A stretch of DNA of 64,000 nucleotides from Pseudoramibacter sp. GTDB taxonomy: Bacteria > Bacillota > Clostridia > Eubacteriales > Eubacteriaceae. Shown here piece by piece: positions 26,889 through 36,711 of the stretch. Every line of letters starts with the position of its first letter. Within the stretch, counting starts at the first letter, position 1. The notes below the pieces were generated by a model that saw nothing but the letters and a program-made list of their open reading frames with translations, was not told the DNA's origin and searched no databases. A program made the position numbers and the translations under genes. The DNA lies in NCBI RefSeq assembly GCF_022484225.1, contig NZ_JAKVLT010000001.1:1488001-1552000 (forward strand), in the 5' to 3' direction.

Positions 26889-28151
26889 TTGAAAAAGCAA
26901 ATTGACAAAAAAAGTACAATTGGATTTTTCTCTTTTATTGCGATTCTCGTTTTTTGCATGTATGTGCTTTTTCACGGCATTTCAGTCGGCGTCTATGATA
27001 TCGGTAATATTAAAGACAACATGCATTACGGACTTGACCTTACCGGAGGCGTAAATGTTGTCCTTCAAGCGAAGCCGTATAAAGGGAAAAAGCTGACAGA
27101 TTCAAAAATGGAAGGCACAATTTCTGCATTGAAAAAGCGCGTTGATTCCCTTGGCGTTTCGGAAGCGACAGTGACAAGACAGGGAAACAATCGTATTCGA
27201 GTGCAGATTCCCTCTATACAGAATCAGCAGGAAGCGCTTGATTTAATCGGGCGCACGGCCCAGCTCAAATTTGTTGGTCCAGATAATAAAGTAATTTTAA
27301 CTGGAACCCATGTTGTAGATTCAAAAGCCGTTACTCAGAAAACAAGCAGCGGTGTCGAACAGCCAGTCGTTACCCTTAAGTTCGATGCCAAGGGAAAGAA
27401 AGCCTTTGCTGAAGCAACACAAAAATACATCGGACAGCAAATTACGATAAAACTTGATAATGAAGTCATTTCTTCACCGACGGTTAATCAGGAAATTGAT
27501 GATGGGGAAGCCGTTATTGAAGGCAGTTCCGATATGGATGAAGCAGGCAATTTAGCTTCACTTATTCGAGGCGGAGCTTTACCAGTAAAATTGACGACGA
27601 TTCAAGCTTCTACTGTTGGGCCAACATTGGGCGCCAACTCTCTTAATAAGAGTATTTTTGCAAGTGTTATCGGCGTTGCCGCGGTTTTGGTTTTTATGTT
27701 GATCTTTTATCGTGTTTTAGGTATTATTGCAGATTTGGCGCTGCTCATTTTTGTGATGCTTGATTTGATTGTTATGTCTGCAATGAATGTGACTTTAACA
27801 TTACCTGGTATTGCGGGGATGATTTTGACAGTTGGCATGGCTGTTGACGCCAACGTTATTATCTTTGAAAGAATAAAAGAAGAATCGGTGAATAATGGCC
27901 TCTCTTTGTATCAGTCTGTAGGTGCAGGCTTTAAAAATGCAATGCGGTCGATTATCGATTCAAATGTTACGACATTAATTGCTGGTTTTGTACTGTTCTT
28001 TATGGGTACAGGTTCAGCACAGGGATTTGCCTTGACATTAATTGTAGGTATTATTTTATCGATGCTGACCGCTGTCGTGATTACGCGTCAATTAATAAAA
28101 TTATTCTTGCATACAAATTTAGTCCAAAATCCCAAATATTATGGCATATGA
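26889..28151 (+). CDS. secD: Protein translocase subunit SecD
   Basis: RND-type membrane protein that uses the proton gradient to help complete Sec export. The TTG start abuts the gltX stop and has a GAGGAAAAG site. One N-terminal helix is followed by the large periplasm-side P1 region containing DLTGGVNVVLQA (the SecD D1 motif), and then five more helices with GMAVDANVIIFERIKEE near the C-terminus. At 420 residues it is the short Gram-positive type. No yajC is upstream. Confidence 0.96.
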   Translation: MKKQIDKKSTIGFFSFIAILVFCMYVLFHGISVGVYDIGNIKDNMHYGLDLTGGVNVVLQAKPYKGKKLTDSKMEGTISALKKRVDSLGVSEATVTRQGNNRIRVQIPSIQNQQEALDLIGRTAQLKFVGPDNKVILTGTHVVDSKAVTQKTSSGVEQPVVTLKFDAKGKKAFAEATQKYIGQQITIKLDNEVISSPTVNQEIDDGEAVIEGSSDMDEAGNLASLIRGGALPVKLTTIQASTVGPTLGANSLNKSIFASVIGVAAVLVFMLIFYRVLGIIADLALLIFVMLDLIVMSAMNVTLTLPGIAGMILTVGMAVDANVIIFERIKEESVNNGLSLYQSVGAGFKNAMRSIIDSNVTTLIAGFVLFFMGTGSAQGFALTLIVGIILSMLTAVVITRQLIKLFLHTNLVQNPKYYGI

Positions 28152-28163
28152 TGGAGGCCACTG

Positions 28164-29135
28164 ATGAATGAAAATTTAAGAAAAAAATTGCCCATTATCG
28201 AACATACCAAAGTTTGGCTCTCCATTTCATTGATACTGATTGTCATTGCCGTTGGGGCCACTTTGATACGTGGATTAAATTATGGTATAGATTTCGTGGG
28301 CGGAAGTGTTATCACGATAGATTTGCATCAGACTTTTGATACAAAGGATATCAAAAAGATCACAGATTCCTTTGATAAATCTGCTGACATTACATATACA
28401 GGTAAACAAAAACATGAAGTAGTTATCAGCACAAAAGCCAGTTTAAATAATCGCCAGCAAAAAAAGCTGTTCTCTAAATTCCAAACGAAATATCATCTAG
28501 ATAAAAAGGACCTGGTATCTGTTGAAAATATTACAGCAAGCGTAGGCGCGGAAACGTCCCGCAATACCATTATTGCCTCAATTGTTGCGGTTGTCTTGAT
28601 GCTTGTCTATATTACAATCCGATTCGAATTTTATTTTGGTTTATCAGCTGTATTGGCATTAGTTCACGATATTGTGATTGTCATCGGTGTGTACGCATTG
28701 TTCCAAATTCAGGTTAATTCACCATTTATCGCAGCCATTCTGACAATATTAGGTTATTCCATTAATGATACGATTGTTGTATTTGACCGAATTCGTGAAA
28801 ATGAAGGCTTATTAGGAATAAGTACAGAAGCAGAATTAGATAATCTGGTAGATATCAGTATTACGCAGACGATGCGCAGAAGTATTAATACTGTTGCTAC
28901 GACACTAGTCGCTATTGTGGCTTTGTATATATTCGCTGTTGATGCCATAAGAGATTTCGCTCTGCCGTTAATTGTCGGGATTGCAAGTGGTTGTTATTCT
29001 TCAATTTTTGTGGCAAGTCCGCTTTGGGTTATTTTTCAAAAAAAATCTGCCCGGTCGAAGTTCAATTCAACATCACAGAAAAGAAGAAATCGCCAGCGCA
29101 GCAAACGGCGTCATGTTGAAAAAATTGAAGTATAA
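28164..29135 (+). CDS. secF: Protein translocase subunit SecF
   Basis: Partner of SecD. Six predicted membrane helices, the D2-type motif NYGIDFVGGSVI in the first extracytoplasmic loop, and the signature GYSINDTIVVFDRIRE. The C-terminal ~30 residues are strongly basic (Arg/Lys-rich after the last helix), a cytoplasmic tail. TGGAGG ribosome site; 12 bp after secD. Terminator follows. Confidence 0.96.
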   Translation: MNENLRKKLPIIEHTKVWLSISLILIVIAVGATLIRGLNYGIDFVGGSVITIDLHQTFDTKDIKKITDSFDKSADITYTGKQKHEVVISTKASLNNRQQKKLFSKFQTKYHLDKKDLVSVENITASVGAETSRNTIIASIVAVVLMLVYITIRFEFYFGLSAVLALVHDIVIVIGVYALFQIQVNSPFIAAILTILGYSINDTIVVFDRIRENEGLLGISTEAELDNLVDISITQTMRRSINTVATTLVAIVALYIFAVDAIRDFALPLIVGIASGCYSSIFVASPLWVIFQKKSARSKFNSTSQKRRNRQRSKRRHVEKIEV

Positions 29136-29144
29136 AAAATAATT

Positions 29145-29172
29145 AAAAGGCCGAACGATTGTTCGGCCTTTT
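29145..29172 (+). terminator. Terminator after secF
   Basis: Perfect 12-bp arms (29145-29156 and 29161-29172) with a 4-base loop. The arms begin with A4 and end with T4, so it could work in both directions. Confidence 0.85.
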
Positions 29173-29202
29173 AATTTAATTTCTGATTTGGAGGAAAACA
29201 TT

Positions 29203-31269
29203 TTGGAAGAGATATGGTGCGAAAGAATAAACAGTGAAGATCCCGAGACTTCACAAAAGATAAAAGAGATTGCAGAGGAATGCAATATTCCGCTTCCAGT
29301 AGCGAAAATTGCGGTGGCACGGGGATGCCAAAATGGATTTGATACCATGACTTATTTAGACCCCAGCGTCGAAGATTTTCATTCTCCCTGGGAATTGCCT
29401 GACATGCAAAAAGCCGTACAGCGCATTCTGCAAGCGAAAGAACATCAAGAAAAAGTCTGTATTTACGGCGACTATGATGTAGATGGTATTATGGCAGTTT
29501 CGATATTAATTGATTATCTGCGTACGCTTAAAATGAATGTGTGCTATAAAATTCCCAATCGGCTGACAGAGGGCTATGGCATGAATATGGCAGCAGTTGA
29601 GACGTTAGGAGAAGAGGGCGTTCAATTAATTGTGACCGTAGACAACGGCATTGCATCGAAGCAGGAAATTCAGTCTGCAATTGAGAAAGGAATGGACGTA
29701 ATCGTCACAGATCATCATGAGTGCCAGGGAGATTTGCCCAATGCTGCGGCAGTTATTGATCCTAAGAGATTAGATTCAGATTACCCATTTCGGGAATTGT
29801 GTGGTGCAGGAATTGCATTTAAGTTAGTTCAGGCATTAGAAGAGACACAGCAACGGACGAATGATCTGCGAAAATATTTAGAATGTGCTGCGGTTGCCAC
29901 AGTTGCAGATATTGTTCCATTACAAAATGAAAATCGCTTAATTGTAAAATTAGGGATTGATTCTATGAATGAAGGGTGTCAAAATCTAGGTTTAAAAGCA
30001 TTGATCCATGTCTCTGAAATTGAGACCGTAACTTCAGGAAATATTGGATTTGTAATTGCACCAAAAATAAATGCAGCCGGCCGTTTGGGAGAAGCTCAGT
30101 ATGGCGTTGAATTATTTATTGGAGAAAACCTGAAAATTGCAGAGTGGTTAAAAAATGAAAATATCAAAAGACAGGAAATTGAACAGAAAATTTACAACAA
30201 GGCCATTCGTCTTATAAAAGAACAGCAAAAAAATAAACAAGTTTTCATTTGTGTTGCAGGAGAAAACTGGCATCCTGGGGTTATCGGAATCGTAGCGAGC
30301 AAAATTCAGGAAATCTGGTATCATCCTGTCATTGTAATGGGAATAGATCAAAATGGCATAGCAAGGGGAAGCTGCAGGAGCGTAGAAGGAATAAATATTT
30401 TCGAAACGCTTTCAGCCTGTTCTGAACTTTTTGAAACGTATGGTGGTCATGCGATGGCGGCAGGATTTTCAATTAAGAAAGAAAATATTCAGGCGTTGGA
30501 AAAATTTTTAATAAAGAAATCAGAAGAAGATCATTTAAAGCAATTCTTAATTAAAAAAGTATATTACGATAGTGTCCTTTCAGAAGACGAGATTAATTGG
30601 GAGCTGATGGACTGCGTTCGTATGTGTGAACCTTATGGTGTAAACAATCCAAGCCCGATTTTCAGATTGAATCATGTTCATCCTACAGAAATTAAAACAA
30701 TGGGAAAAGAAAATAATCATTTGTGTTTTAAGGATAATAATTTTAGATGTATTGCTTTTTCAAAAGCAAAGTGGCGAACATCTCTCAGCCGAGAATATAC
30801 AAATGGTATTGATTTATTGGTTGTTCCCAAAATTAATCATTTTGCAGGAAAAGAAAGTATAGAATTAATGGTAAAAAGCGTCCGCCTTCCATTTCTTTTT
30901 GATCATCAAAGATGTTGGCATGCTGTACAGATAATCAAATCAGAAACATCGGAAGAGACACTGAAAGAATTAGATATATGGAAATACGATAAGGAAGATC
31001 TGCTGCCAAATCGGAATGAAATGGTTTGGGTATATAAAGTATTAAAGCAATTTTCTGAAAGAGGCGTCCGATTTGACGACTTAATTGATAAAGGACCGAG
31101 CCTCAATTGCTTTAAATTATTATTGATTCTAGAGGTATTTAATGAATTAAAGATCGTCAATTGTAGGGTGAAAAAAGGAATGATTTTTTCAAAGATTCCA
31201 TCAGATCATCAAAAAAAGGATATTAATCAGTCTAAGTTAGTGATAAAATTAAAGAGAAATATTTTCTAG
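29203..31269 (+). CDS. recJ: Single-stranded-DNA-specific exonuclease RecJ
   Basis: DHH-family 5'-3' exonuclease in recombination and repair. A TTG at 29203 is chosen, as TTGGAGGAAAA lies 9 bases before it; another TTG upstream is part of that site. Motifs: IYGDYDVDGI (motif I), VTVDNGI, VTDHHE (DHH), the DHHA1 GGHAMAAGF segment, and an OB-fold region after it. Total 688 residues. The C-terminal ~120 residues are a helical RecJ-type domain. It begins the recJ-apt-relA-dtd series. Confidence 0.95.
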   Translation: MEEIWCERINSEDPETSQKIKEIAEECNIPLPVAKIAVARGCQNGFDTMTYLDPSVEDFHSPWELPDMQKAVQRILQAKEHQEKVCIYGDYDVDGIMAVSILIDYLRTLKMNVCYKIPNRLTEGYGMNMAAVETLGEEGVQLIVTVDNGIASKQEIQSAIEKGMDVIVTDHHECQGDLPNAAAVIDPKRLDSDYPFRELCGAGIAFKLVQALEETQQRTNDLRKYLECAAVATVADIVPLQNENRLIVKLGIDSMNEGCQNLGLKALIHVSEIETVTSGNIGFVIAPKINAAGRLGEAQYGVELFIGENLKIAEWLKNENIKRQEIEQKIYNKAIRLIKEQQKNKQVFICVAGENWHPGVIGIVASKIQEIWYHPVIVMGIDQNGIARGSCRSVEGINIFETLSACSELFETYGGHAMAAGFSIKKENIQALEKFLIKKSEEDHLKQFLIKKVYYDSVLSEDEINWELMDCVRMCEPYGVNNPSPIFRLNHVHPTEIKTMGKENNHLCFKDNNFRCIAFSKAKWRTSLSREYTNGIDLLVVPKINHFAGKESIELMVKSVRLPFLFDHQRCWHAVQIIKSETSEETLKELDIWKYDKEDLLPNRNEMVWVYKVLKQFSERGVRFDDLIDKGPSLNCFKLLLILEVFNELKIVNCRVKKGMIFSKIPSDHQKKDINQSKLVIKLKRNIF

Positions 31270-31284
31270 AATGTGGGGATTATG

Positions 31285-31803
31285 ATGGATTTAAAAAGTA
31301 AAATATCAATTTATCCAGACTTTCCAAAAGCAGGAATCAGTTTTAAGGATATTAACAGTTTGATTAAAGATGGCGATGCATTTCATGAGGTGACAGATCG
31401 TTTTTATGAAATTGCGAAGGCTTTGGATGTTAATGTTGTCTGTATTCCGGAAGCCAGAGGATATATTTTTGGATCGGCTTTGGCTTATAAATTAGGGGTC
31501 GGGCTCGTTCCAATACGTAAACCCGGGAAGTTGCCAGGGGAAGTAATGGCGAAGTCTTATAAACTTGAATATGGTGAAAATACCGTAGAAATTCAAAAAG
31601 ATGCCATTAACACAGGAGATCGTGTATTAATTATTGATGATTTGCTGGCCACCGGTGGAACTATGAAAGCAGCGATCGATTTAGTTGAATTGCTCAGCGG
31701 TGAAGTTTGCGGTGCTCTATTCCTGATTGAATTGACGGATTTGAAGGGACGGGAAGCATTAAAAGATTATTACGTACAATCATTAATTCAATTTCCTATC
31801 TGA
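31285..31803 (+). CDS. apt: Adenine phosphoribosyltransferase
   Basis: Purine salvage: adenine plus PRPP gives AMP. MDLKSKISIYPDFPKAGISFKDI is the usual start and gives 172 residues, the family length; ATG at 31282 is also possible. The ribosome site is GTGGGG just upstream. The PRPP loop is VLIIDDLLATGGTM and the adenine-binding PEARGYIFG block is present. Position between recJ and relA is conserved widely in Firmicutes. Confidence 0.96.
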   Translation: MDLKSKISIYPDFPKAGISFKDINSLIKDGDAFHEVTDRFYEIAKALDVNVVCIPEARGYIFGSALAYKLGVGLVPIRKPGKLPGEVMAKSYKLEYGENTVEIQKDAINTGDRVLIIDDLLATGGTMKAAIDLVELLSGEVCGALFLIELTDLKGREALKDYYVQSLIQFPI

Positions 31804-31840
31804 CACGAGAAGAATGAGTGACTGAAGGTTGGAGGTGCGC

Positions 31841-34018
31841 ATGGCAACAGAAGCAGTTAAAAGAAAAATAAACAATATTATAAAAATCGTTGAGAAAAAT
31901 GATCCAGATGCTGATGCTGATATGATCATGCGCGCTTTCAATTTAGCAGATCACGCACATAAGGGTCAGAAAAGGAAATCTGGAGAAGATTATATTATTC
32001 ACCCTGTTGCAGTGGCTTATATTTTAGCAAAATACAGGATGGATAGTGAAACAATATGTGCTGCATTGCTGCATGATGTGATTGAAGACACGGATACTAC
32101 ACATGAGCAAATTGCAGAAATGTTTAATCTTAAAATTGCGGACTTAGTCGAAGGCGTTACGAAAATAGGCAAGATTGATTATCAATCTAAAGAAGAAAGT
32201 CAGGCTGAGTACATCCGCAAAATGGTCATGGCTATGTCAAAAGACATTCGTGTAATTTTGATCAAATTAGTTGACCGCCTGCACAATATGCGGACATTAG
32301 AGTACATGACAGAGGCCAAACAAAAGGAAAAAGCAAGAGAAACACTTGATATTTATGCGCCGATTGCTAATCGTTTGGGAATTCAGGCTATCAAAGCCGA
32401 ATTAGAGGATTTATCATTAAAGTATCTGGACCCAGAAGGATATTACAATCTTGTAAAAAGCGTTAAAACAAAAAAGCAAGCGCGTGAAGAGTATGTTAAT
32501 CAAGTGATTGACATCCTTAAAAAGAAACTGGATGAAGTTGGAATTCCCTGCAAGGTTTATGGGAGATCAAAACATTTCTATTCCATATATCGGAAAATGA
32601 AGGCTCAACATCGGAAGTTTGACGAAATTTATGATCTCATTGCAGTACGCGTCATTGTTAATACTGTAAAAGAATGTTACGGTGTCTTGGGAACAGTCCA
32701 TACTGAATGGAAACCAATTCCCGGCCGCTTTAAAGATTATATCGCGATGCCAAAACCCAATATGTATCAGTCCATACACACCACAGTTATTGGCCCTAAC
32801 GGCGATCCTGTTGAAATTCAAATCCGAACGCAAGAAATGCATCGAATTGCAGAATATGGGATTGCAGCACATTGGAAATATAAAGAGGGCAAAGGCAACG
32901 GGAAAAATGCAAAAGACGTCCATTATGAAAAGAAAATTGCCTGGCTGCGTCAAATTATGGAATGGCAGCAGGAACTAGATAATGCCGGAGATCTGCTCGA
33001 AACCATAAAAGTTGATTTATTAAACGAAGAAGTTTATGTGTTTTCTCCGAAGGGTGATGTCTTTGAACTTCCTGTGGGTTCGTGCCCATTGGACTTTGCT
33101 TATCGTGTTCATAGTGACATCGGCAACAACTGCGTTGGAGCTAAAGTTAACGGCAAAATTGTTCCGTTAAATTATAAGTTAAGCAACGGCGATATTGTTG
33201 AAGTCATGACATCCAAGCACAGTAATGGACCCAGCCGCGATTGGCTTAATTTTGTTAAAAGTGCCCATGCAAGAAATAAAATCAAACAATATTTTAAACG
33301 GGAAACAAAAGAAGAAAATATTGAAAAAGGCAAGTTAGCACTCGAAAACGAATTGAAACGTCAGGGCTTGCAGGATACAAAATTAGGAAGCATTGCTGAA
33401 CTGGAAGTTTTAAGCAAACACTTAAAATACAAAACACTTGACGATTTATATGCAGCAATCGGATATAATGGCATTAAAATGGGAACTATTTTTACAAAAA
33501 TGAAATTGTTGTTCCCAGAGGTTTTTAAAGACCAAAAGCCAGATATTACAGCAAAGAAACGACCAAAGCCAGAAAGGTCAAGCTCTAATATCTTAGTTGC
33601 CGGTTTAAATGACATTGATGTTCATCTTGCAAAATGCTGCAGCCCTGTCCCGGGGGATCAAATTATCGGTCACATTACACAAAGTCATGGCATTACAGTT
33701 CATCGTACAGATTGTCTCAATGTTTTACACATTGATGCCTCAAAAACAGTTGATGTAGAATGGAATAAATTTGGCGTTTCAGGAAACTTTAGTGCAGAGA
33801 TCAGTATACAAGCCGATGAAAATCCACACACACTGATTGAAATAAATAAAGTTTTCATAGAGATGAATATCTCTTTAACGGCATTAACGGCTAGAAATGA
33901 AAAAGGAAAATTTGACTACTTTGAAGCTGTTTTTGAAGTGAAGTCGAGACGAGAATTAAATTTGGTTATTAAAAATATCAAAAAAATACCATTAGTCCTT
34001 TTTGTAAAGAGAATTTAG
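31841..34018 (+). CDS. relA: Bifunctional (p)ppGpp synthetase/hydrolase (RelA/SpoT homologue)
   Basis: Controls the stringent response. The ATG follows GGAGGTG. The 725-residue Rsh layout is complete: N-terminal HD hydrolase with HDVIEDT, synthetase domain (GRSKHFYSIYRKM, YDLIAVRVIV), a TGS domain with VFSPKGDVFELP, a helical and zinc-finger-like region with AKCCSPVPGD, and a C-terminal ACT domain. Intact HD residues argue that it both makes and degrades (p)ppGpp. Confidence 0.97.
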   Translation: MATEAVKRKINNIIKIVEKNDPDADADMIMRAFNLADHAHKGQKRKSGEDYIIHPVAVAYILAKYRMDSETICAALLHDVIEDTDTTHEQIAEMFNLKIADLVEGVTKIGKIDYQSKEESQAEYIRKMVMAMSKDIRVILIKLVDRLHNMRTLEYMTEAKQKEKARETLDIYAPIANRLGIQAIKAELEDLSLKYLDPEGYYNLVKSVKTKKQAREEYVNQVIDILKKKLDEVGIPCKVYGRSKHFYSIYRKMKAQHRKFDEIYDLIAVRVIVNTVKECYGVLGTVHTEWKPIPGRFKDYIAMPKPNMYQSIHTTVIGPNGDPVEIQIRTQEMHRIAEYGIAAHWKYKEGKGNGKNAKDVHYEKKIAWLRQIMEWQQELDNAGDLLETIKVDLLNEEVYVFSPKGDVFELPVGSCPLDFAYRVHSDIGNNCVGAKVNGKIVPLNYKLSNGDIVEVMTSKHSNGPSRDWLNFVKSAHARNKIKQYFKRETKEENIEKGKLALENELKRQGLQDTKLGSIAELEVLSKHLKYKTLDDLYAAIGYNGIKMGTIFTKMKLLFPEVFKDQKPDITAKKRPKPERSSSNILVAGLNDIDVHLAKCCSPVPGDQIIGHITQSHGITVHRTDCLNVLHIDASKTVDVEWNKFGVSGNFSAEISIQADENPHTLIEINKVFIEMNISLTALTARNEKGKFDYFEAVFEVKSRRELNLVIKNIKKIPLVLFVKRI

Positions 34019-34029
34019 AGGCTTTTTAT

Positions 34030-34482
34030 ATGCGCGCAGTAATACAAAGGGTAAGCTCGGCATCAGTCACAATAAATGGAAAAACAATTAGTCAAATTGG
34101 GACTGGCATTTGTCTATTAGTCGGATTTAATGCAACTGATAATACATTAGATATGGATTATATTATCAATAAAACATTGAATTTACGTATCTTTGAAGAT
34201 GAAAATCATAAAATGAATCTTTCTTTAAAGGATATCCATGGCGAATTATTGGTTGTGTCTCAGTTTACATTATATGGTGATTGCAGAAAAGGCAGAAGGC
34301 CTAGTTTTTCAAAGAGCGGTGACGTGGAGTCAGCTAAACAGAAGTATTTAGAGTTCAAAGAGAAGATACAGTCTGCGTTTGATCATCAAGTGGCCTTTGG
34401 ACAGTTTCAAGCTGACATGCTGGTACACATTGATAACGATGGTCCTGTTACGATGTTATTAGATAGTAGTAAATTATTTTAG
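34030..34482 (+). CDS. dtd: D-aminoacyl-tRNA deacylase
   Basis: Removes D-amino acids, and mischarged Gly, from tRNA. The 150-residue protein has the signature SQFTLYGD near residue 77-84 and NxxGPVT near the C-terminus (NDGPVT), plus the MRAVIQRVSSASVTI start. The ribosome site GAGG overlaps the relA stop. Its place after relA is conserved. Confidence 0.96.
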   Translation: MRAVIQRVSSASVTINGKTISQIGTGICLLVGFNATDNTLDMDYIINKTLNLRIFEDENHKMNLSLKDIHGELLVVSQFTLYGDCRKGRRPSFSKSGDVESAKQKYLEFKEKIQSAFDHQVAFGQFQADMLVHIDNDGPVTMLLDSSKLF

Positions 34483-34489
34483 GGTAACA

Positions 34490-35113
34490 ATGATAAAAAT
34501 AAAAAGATATATGATCGGGCCACTAATGGCTAATTGTTATATTGTCTGGTCTGATTCAGATCATACTGGTATTATGATTGATCCCGGCGGCTGGTCTGAT
34601 ACCATTGAAAAAGATATTCAGCAAGAACAAATTCAGATCAAGAAAATATTATTAACACATGGACATTATGATCATATCGCCGGATTGTCAGAGGCTGTAA
34701 ATTATACAAAAGCAAAGGTATATATTCATGAACAAGATGCCGAATGTTTATCTTCACCAGGCAGGAATATTTCATTAATGCTTGGACAATCTAAAGTTTT
34801 TCCACCAGCGAATGTATATCTTCAGGGGAAAGAAAAAATAGAGGTTAATGCAGAACTTACTTTTTCGGTGTTGCATACACCAGGACACACCCCTGGCGGA
34901 GTATGCTATATTTCAAATAATATGATGTTTACTGGGGATACATTATTTTTAGGCTCCGTTGGCAGAACCGATTTTCCGGGAGGATCATATTCTGAAATTA
35001 TTCAATCTGTTAAACAATTGATGGAATATCCTGAAGATACTGTTGTGTATCCAGGTCATGGTGAAAAAACGACCATTCACTTTGAAAAAATGAATAATCC
35101 TTACGTACAGTAA
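34490..35113 (+). CDS. MBL-fold hydrolase (glyoxalase II-like)
   Basis: Metallo-beta-lactamase-fold enzyme of 207 residues. Metal ligands are visible in THGHYDH, in HTPGHTPGG, in FTGDTLF and in the final YPGHG. This small type is often annotated as hydroxyacylglutathione hydrolase, but a thiol-cofactor substrate is not shown. It is commonly found between dtd and hemZ in Clostridia, so it may have a role linked to that cluster. Start 7 bp after dtd. Confidence 0.88.
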   Translation: MIKIKRYMIGPLMANCYIVWSDSDHTGIMIDPGGWSDTIEKDIQQEQIQIKKILLTHGHYDHIAGLSEAVNYTKAKVYIHEQDAECLSSPGRNISLMLGQSKVFPPANVYLQGKEKIEVNAELTFSVLHTPGHTPGGVCYISNNMMFTGDTLFLGSVGRTDFPGGSYSEIIQSVKQLMEYPEDTVVYPGHGEKTTIHFEKMNNPYVQ

Positions 35114-35115
35114 TA

Positions 35116-36594
35116 ATGAATGAAAAAAAACAAATAGATAATATATTATTGGTTATGCCTGAAATCCCATCTTGGAAAGTGGGGGCTCGGGAATTAGTTC
35201 GTGCTTTTTTCCCAAATGCGGCCATTCAATTTAATAAGGATACTGATGATAATAAAGATATTTTAATTCTCAAGGTCTCAATTCAGTCAGATAAGCTTGT
35301 TATGACTGCGAAACAATTTGGAAATAAGATTCAACAAAAATCATATGATGATATAAAAAGACCCATTGTATCTAAAAAATTCAAGGGTTTTTTTTATCGC
35401 TTTTTATCAGAACTGACAAAAAGATCCTTGCCCTGGGGATGTTTAACAGGTATAAAACCAGTTAAAATGGCTCAGGAAATATTGGATGCTAATAATAATG
35501 ATTGGGCACAATCTAAACAGTCTTTTCAAAGAGCCTTTGATGTTTCAAAGGAAAAAACGGATTTAGCTTTTAATATTGCTAAAGTTGAAGCGCCCTTTAT
35601 TCATGTAAAAGAACGCAATAAAGTTTCGGTTTATATTGGTATTCCAATATGTCCGGCAAAATGTACATATTGTTCTTTTGTTTCTACAATTGCTGATAAA
35701 AAGGGAAAATTGTGTTCGGAATACATGAATATATTAATAAATGAGATTAATCGCTTTTCTTTATTTATTCAAGAACATAAATTAATCATAGACACGCTTT
35801 ATATTGGCGGAGGAACACCGTCAGTCTTAACAGCAGAGCAAATTCAACGGTTGTTAGAGACACTTACAGAGAAATTTAATCTGTCAAATCTCCGGGAATT
35901 TACATTTGAAGCAGGACGGCCTGAGACCACAACATTAGAGAAGTTAGAGACGCTTCATCATTATCATGTTAATCGCATTTGCTTAAATCCGCAAAGTATG
36001 AATGATTCAACACTTCAAGCAGTAGGCAGGCTGCATTCGGCAGATGATATTTGCGAGAAATTTGCGATGATAAAAAAAGTTGGCTTTGAAAGTGTCAATA
36101 TGGATCTTATCGTTGGACTAAATGATGAAACTCCCGAAATGTTTTTCTCATCGTTAGAGCAAGTTATCGCGCTTCATCCAGAAAATTTGACGGTGCACAG
36201 TTTAGCCATAAAAAAAGGGGCGAGATTAAGAGAACAAAAGGGGTGCGGCTTGCATCAGCTTTATTCAAAGGAATTTTATGATGAAATTTCACAAAGATTA
36301 GAGAGCAGCGGTTACCATCCATATTATCTTTATCGTCAAAAATACGCCCAGGGAAATGGTGAAAATATCGGTTATTGCCTAGATGGAAAAGAAGGCATTT
36401 ATAATATGCTGATGATGGCTGAAAAACAGACGATTATTGGCATTGGTGCTGGCGCAACGGGGAAGGTTTATCATCCTGAAAACAATCGATTTGATAAAGT
36501 TTATACCGTAAAAGATTTAAGAACATATAATCAACGGGCAGAAGAAGTTATTGATAATAAATTAATGGCGTATTTCAAATATTTTAATGCCTGA
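35116..36594 (+). CDS. hemZ: Coproporphyrinogen dehydrogenase HemZ-like radical SAM protein
   Basis: Radical SAM enzyme of the HemN/HemW superfamily. The cluster cysteines are C179, C183 and C186 in CPAKCTYCSF, followed by the SAM-binding IGGGTPS and a FEAGRP segment. The long N-terminal region (~170 residues) before the radical SAM core distinguishes HemZ from HemW. Bacillus HemZ is reported to act in oxygen-independent coproporphyrinogen oxidation, but no other haem gene is in this window and many Clostridia that carry hemZ lack haem synthesis, so the real substrate may differ. No Shine-Dalgarno sequence; it starts two bases after the MBL stop, implying coupling. Confidence 0.85.
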   Translation: MNEKKQIDNILLVMPEIPSWKVGARELVRAFFPNAAIQFNKDTDDNKDILILKVSIQSDKLVMTAKQFGNKIQQKSYDDIKRPIVSKKFKGFFYRFLSELTKRSLPWGCLTGIKPVKMAQEILDANNNDWAQSKQSFQRAFDVSKEKTDLAFNIAKVEAPFIHVKERNKVSVYIGIPICPAKCTYCSFVSTIADKKGKLCSEYMNILINEINRFSLFIQEHKLIIDTLYIGGGTPSVLTAEQIQRLLETLTEKFNLSNLREFTFEAGRPETTTLEKLETLHHYHVNRICLNPQSMNDSTLQAVGRLHSADDICEKFAMIKKVGFESVNMDLIVGLNDETPEMFFSSLEQVIALHPENLTVHSLAIKKGARLREQKGCGLHQLYSKEFYDEISQRLESSGYHPYYLYRQKYAQGNGENIGYCLDGKEGIYNMLMMAEKQTIIGIGAGATGKVYHPENNRFDKVYTVKDLRTYNQRAEEVIDNKLMAYFKYFNA

Positions 36595-36623
36595 TAATTC
36601 AGTGATGGAATTTAGGCGCTCTC

Positions 36624-36652
36624 TTGACGAGATAAATAATAATGAATATAAT
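36624..36652 (+). promoter_or_regulatory. Promoter of aspS
   Basis: TTGACG (36624-36629), 17-bp spacer, TATAAT (36647-36652). It lies in the 117-bp gap after hemZ; the 5' leader would be about 50 nt with no T-box. Confidence 0.8.
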
Positions 36653-36711
36653 AAAAAAACATGAATTTATGCTATAAAGAGCTTAGATAGAGTTAGGAGG
36701 AAGGTTGCCAA

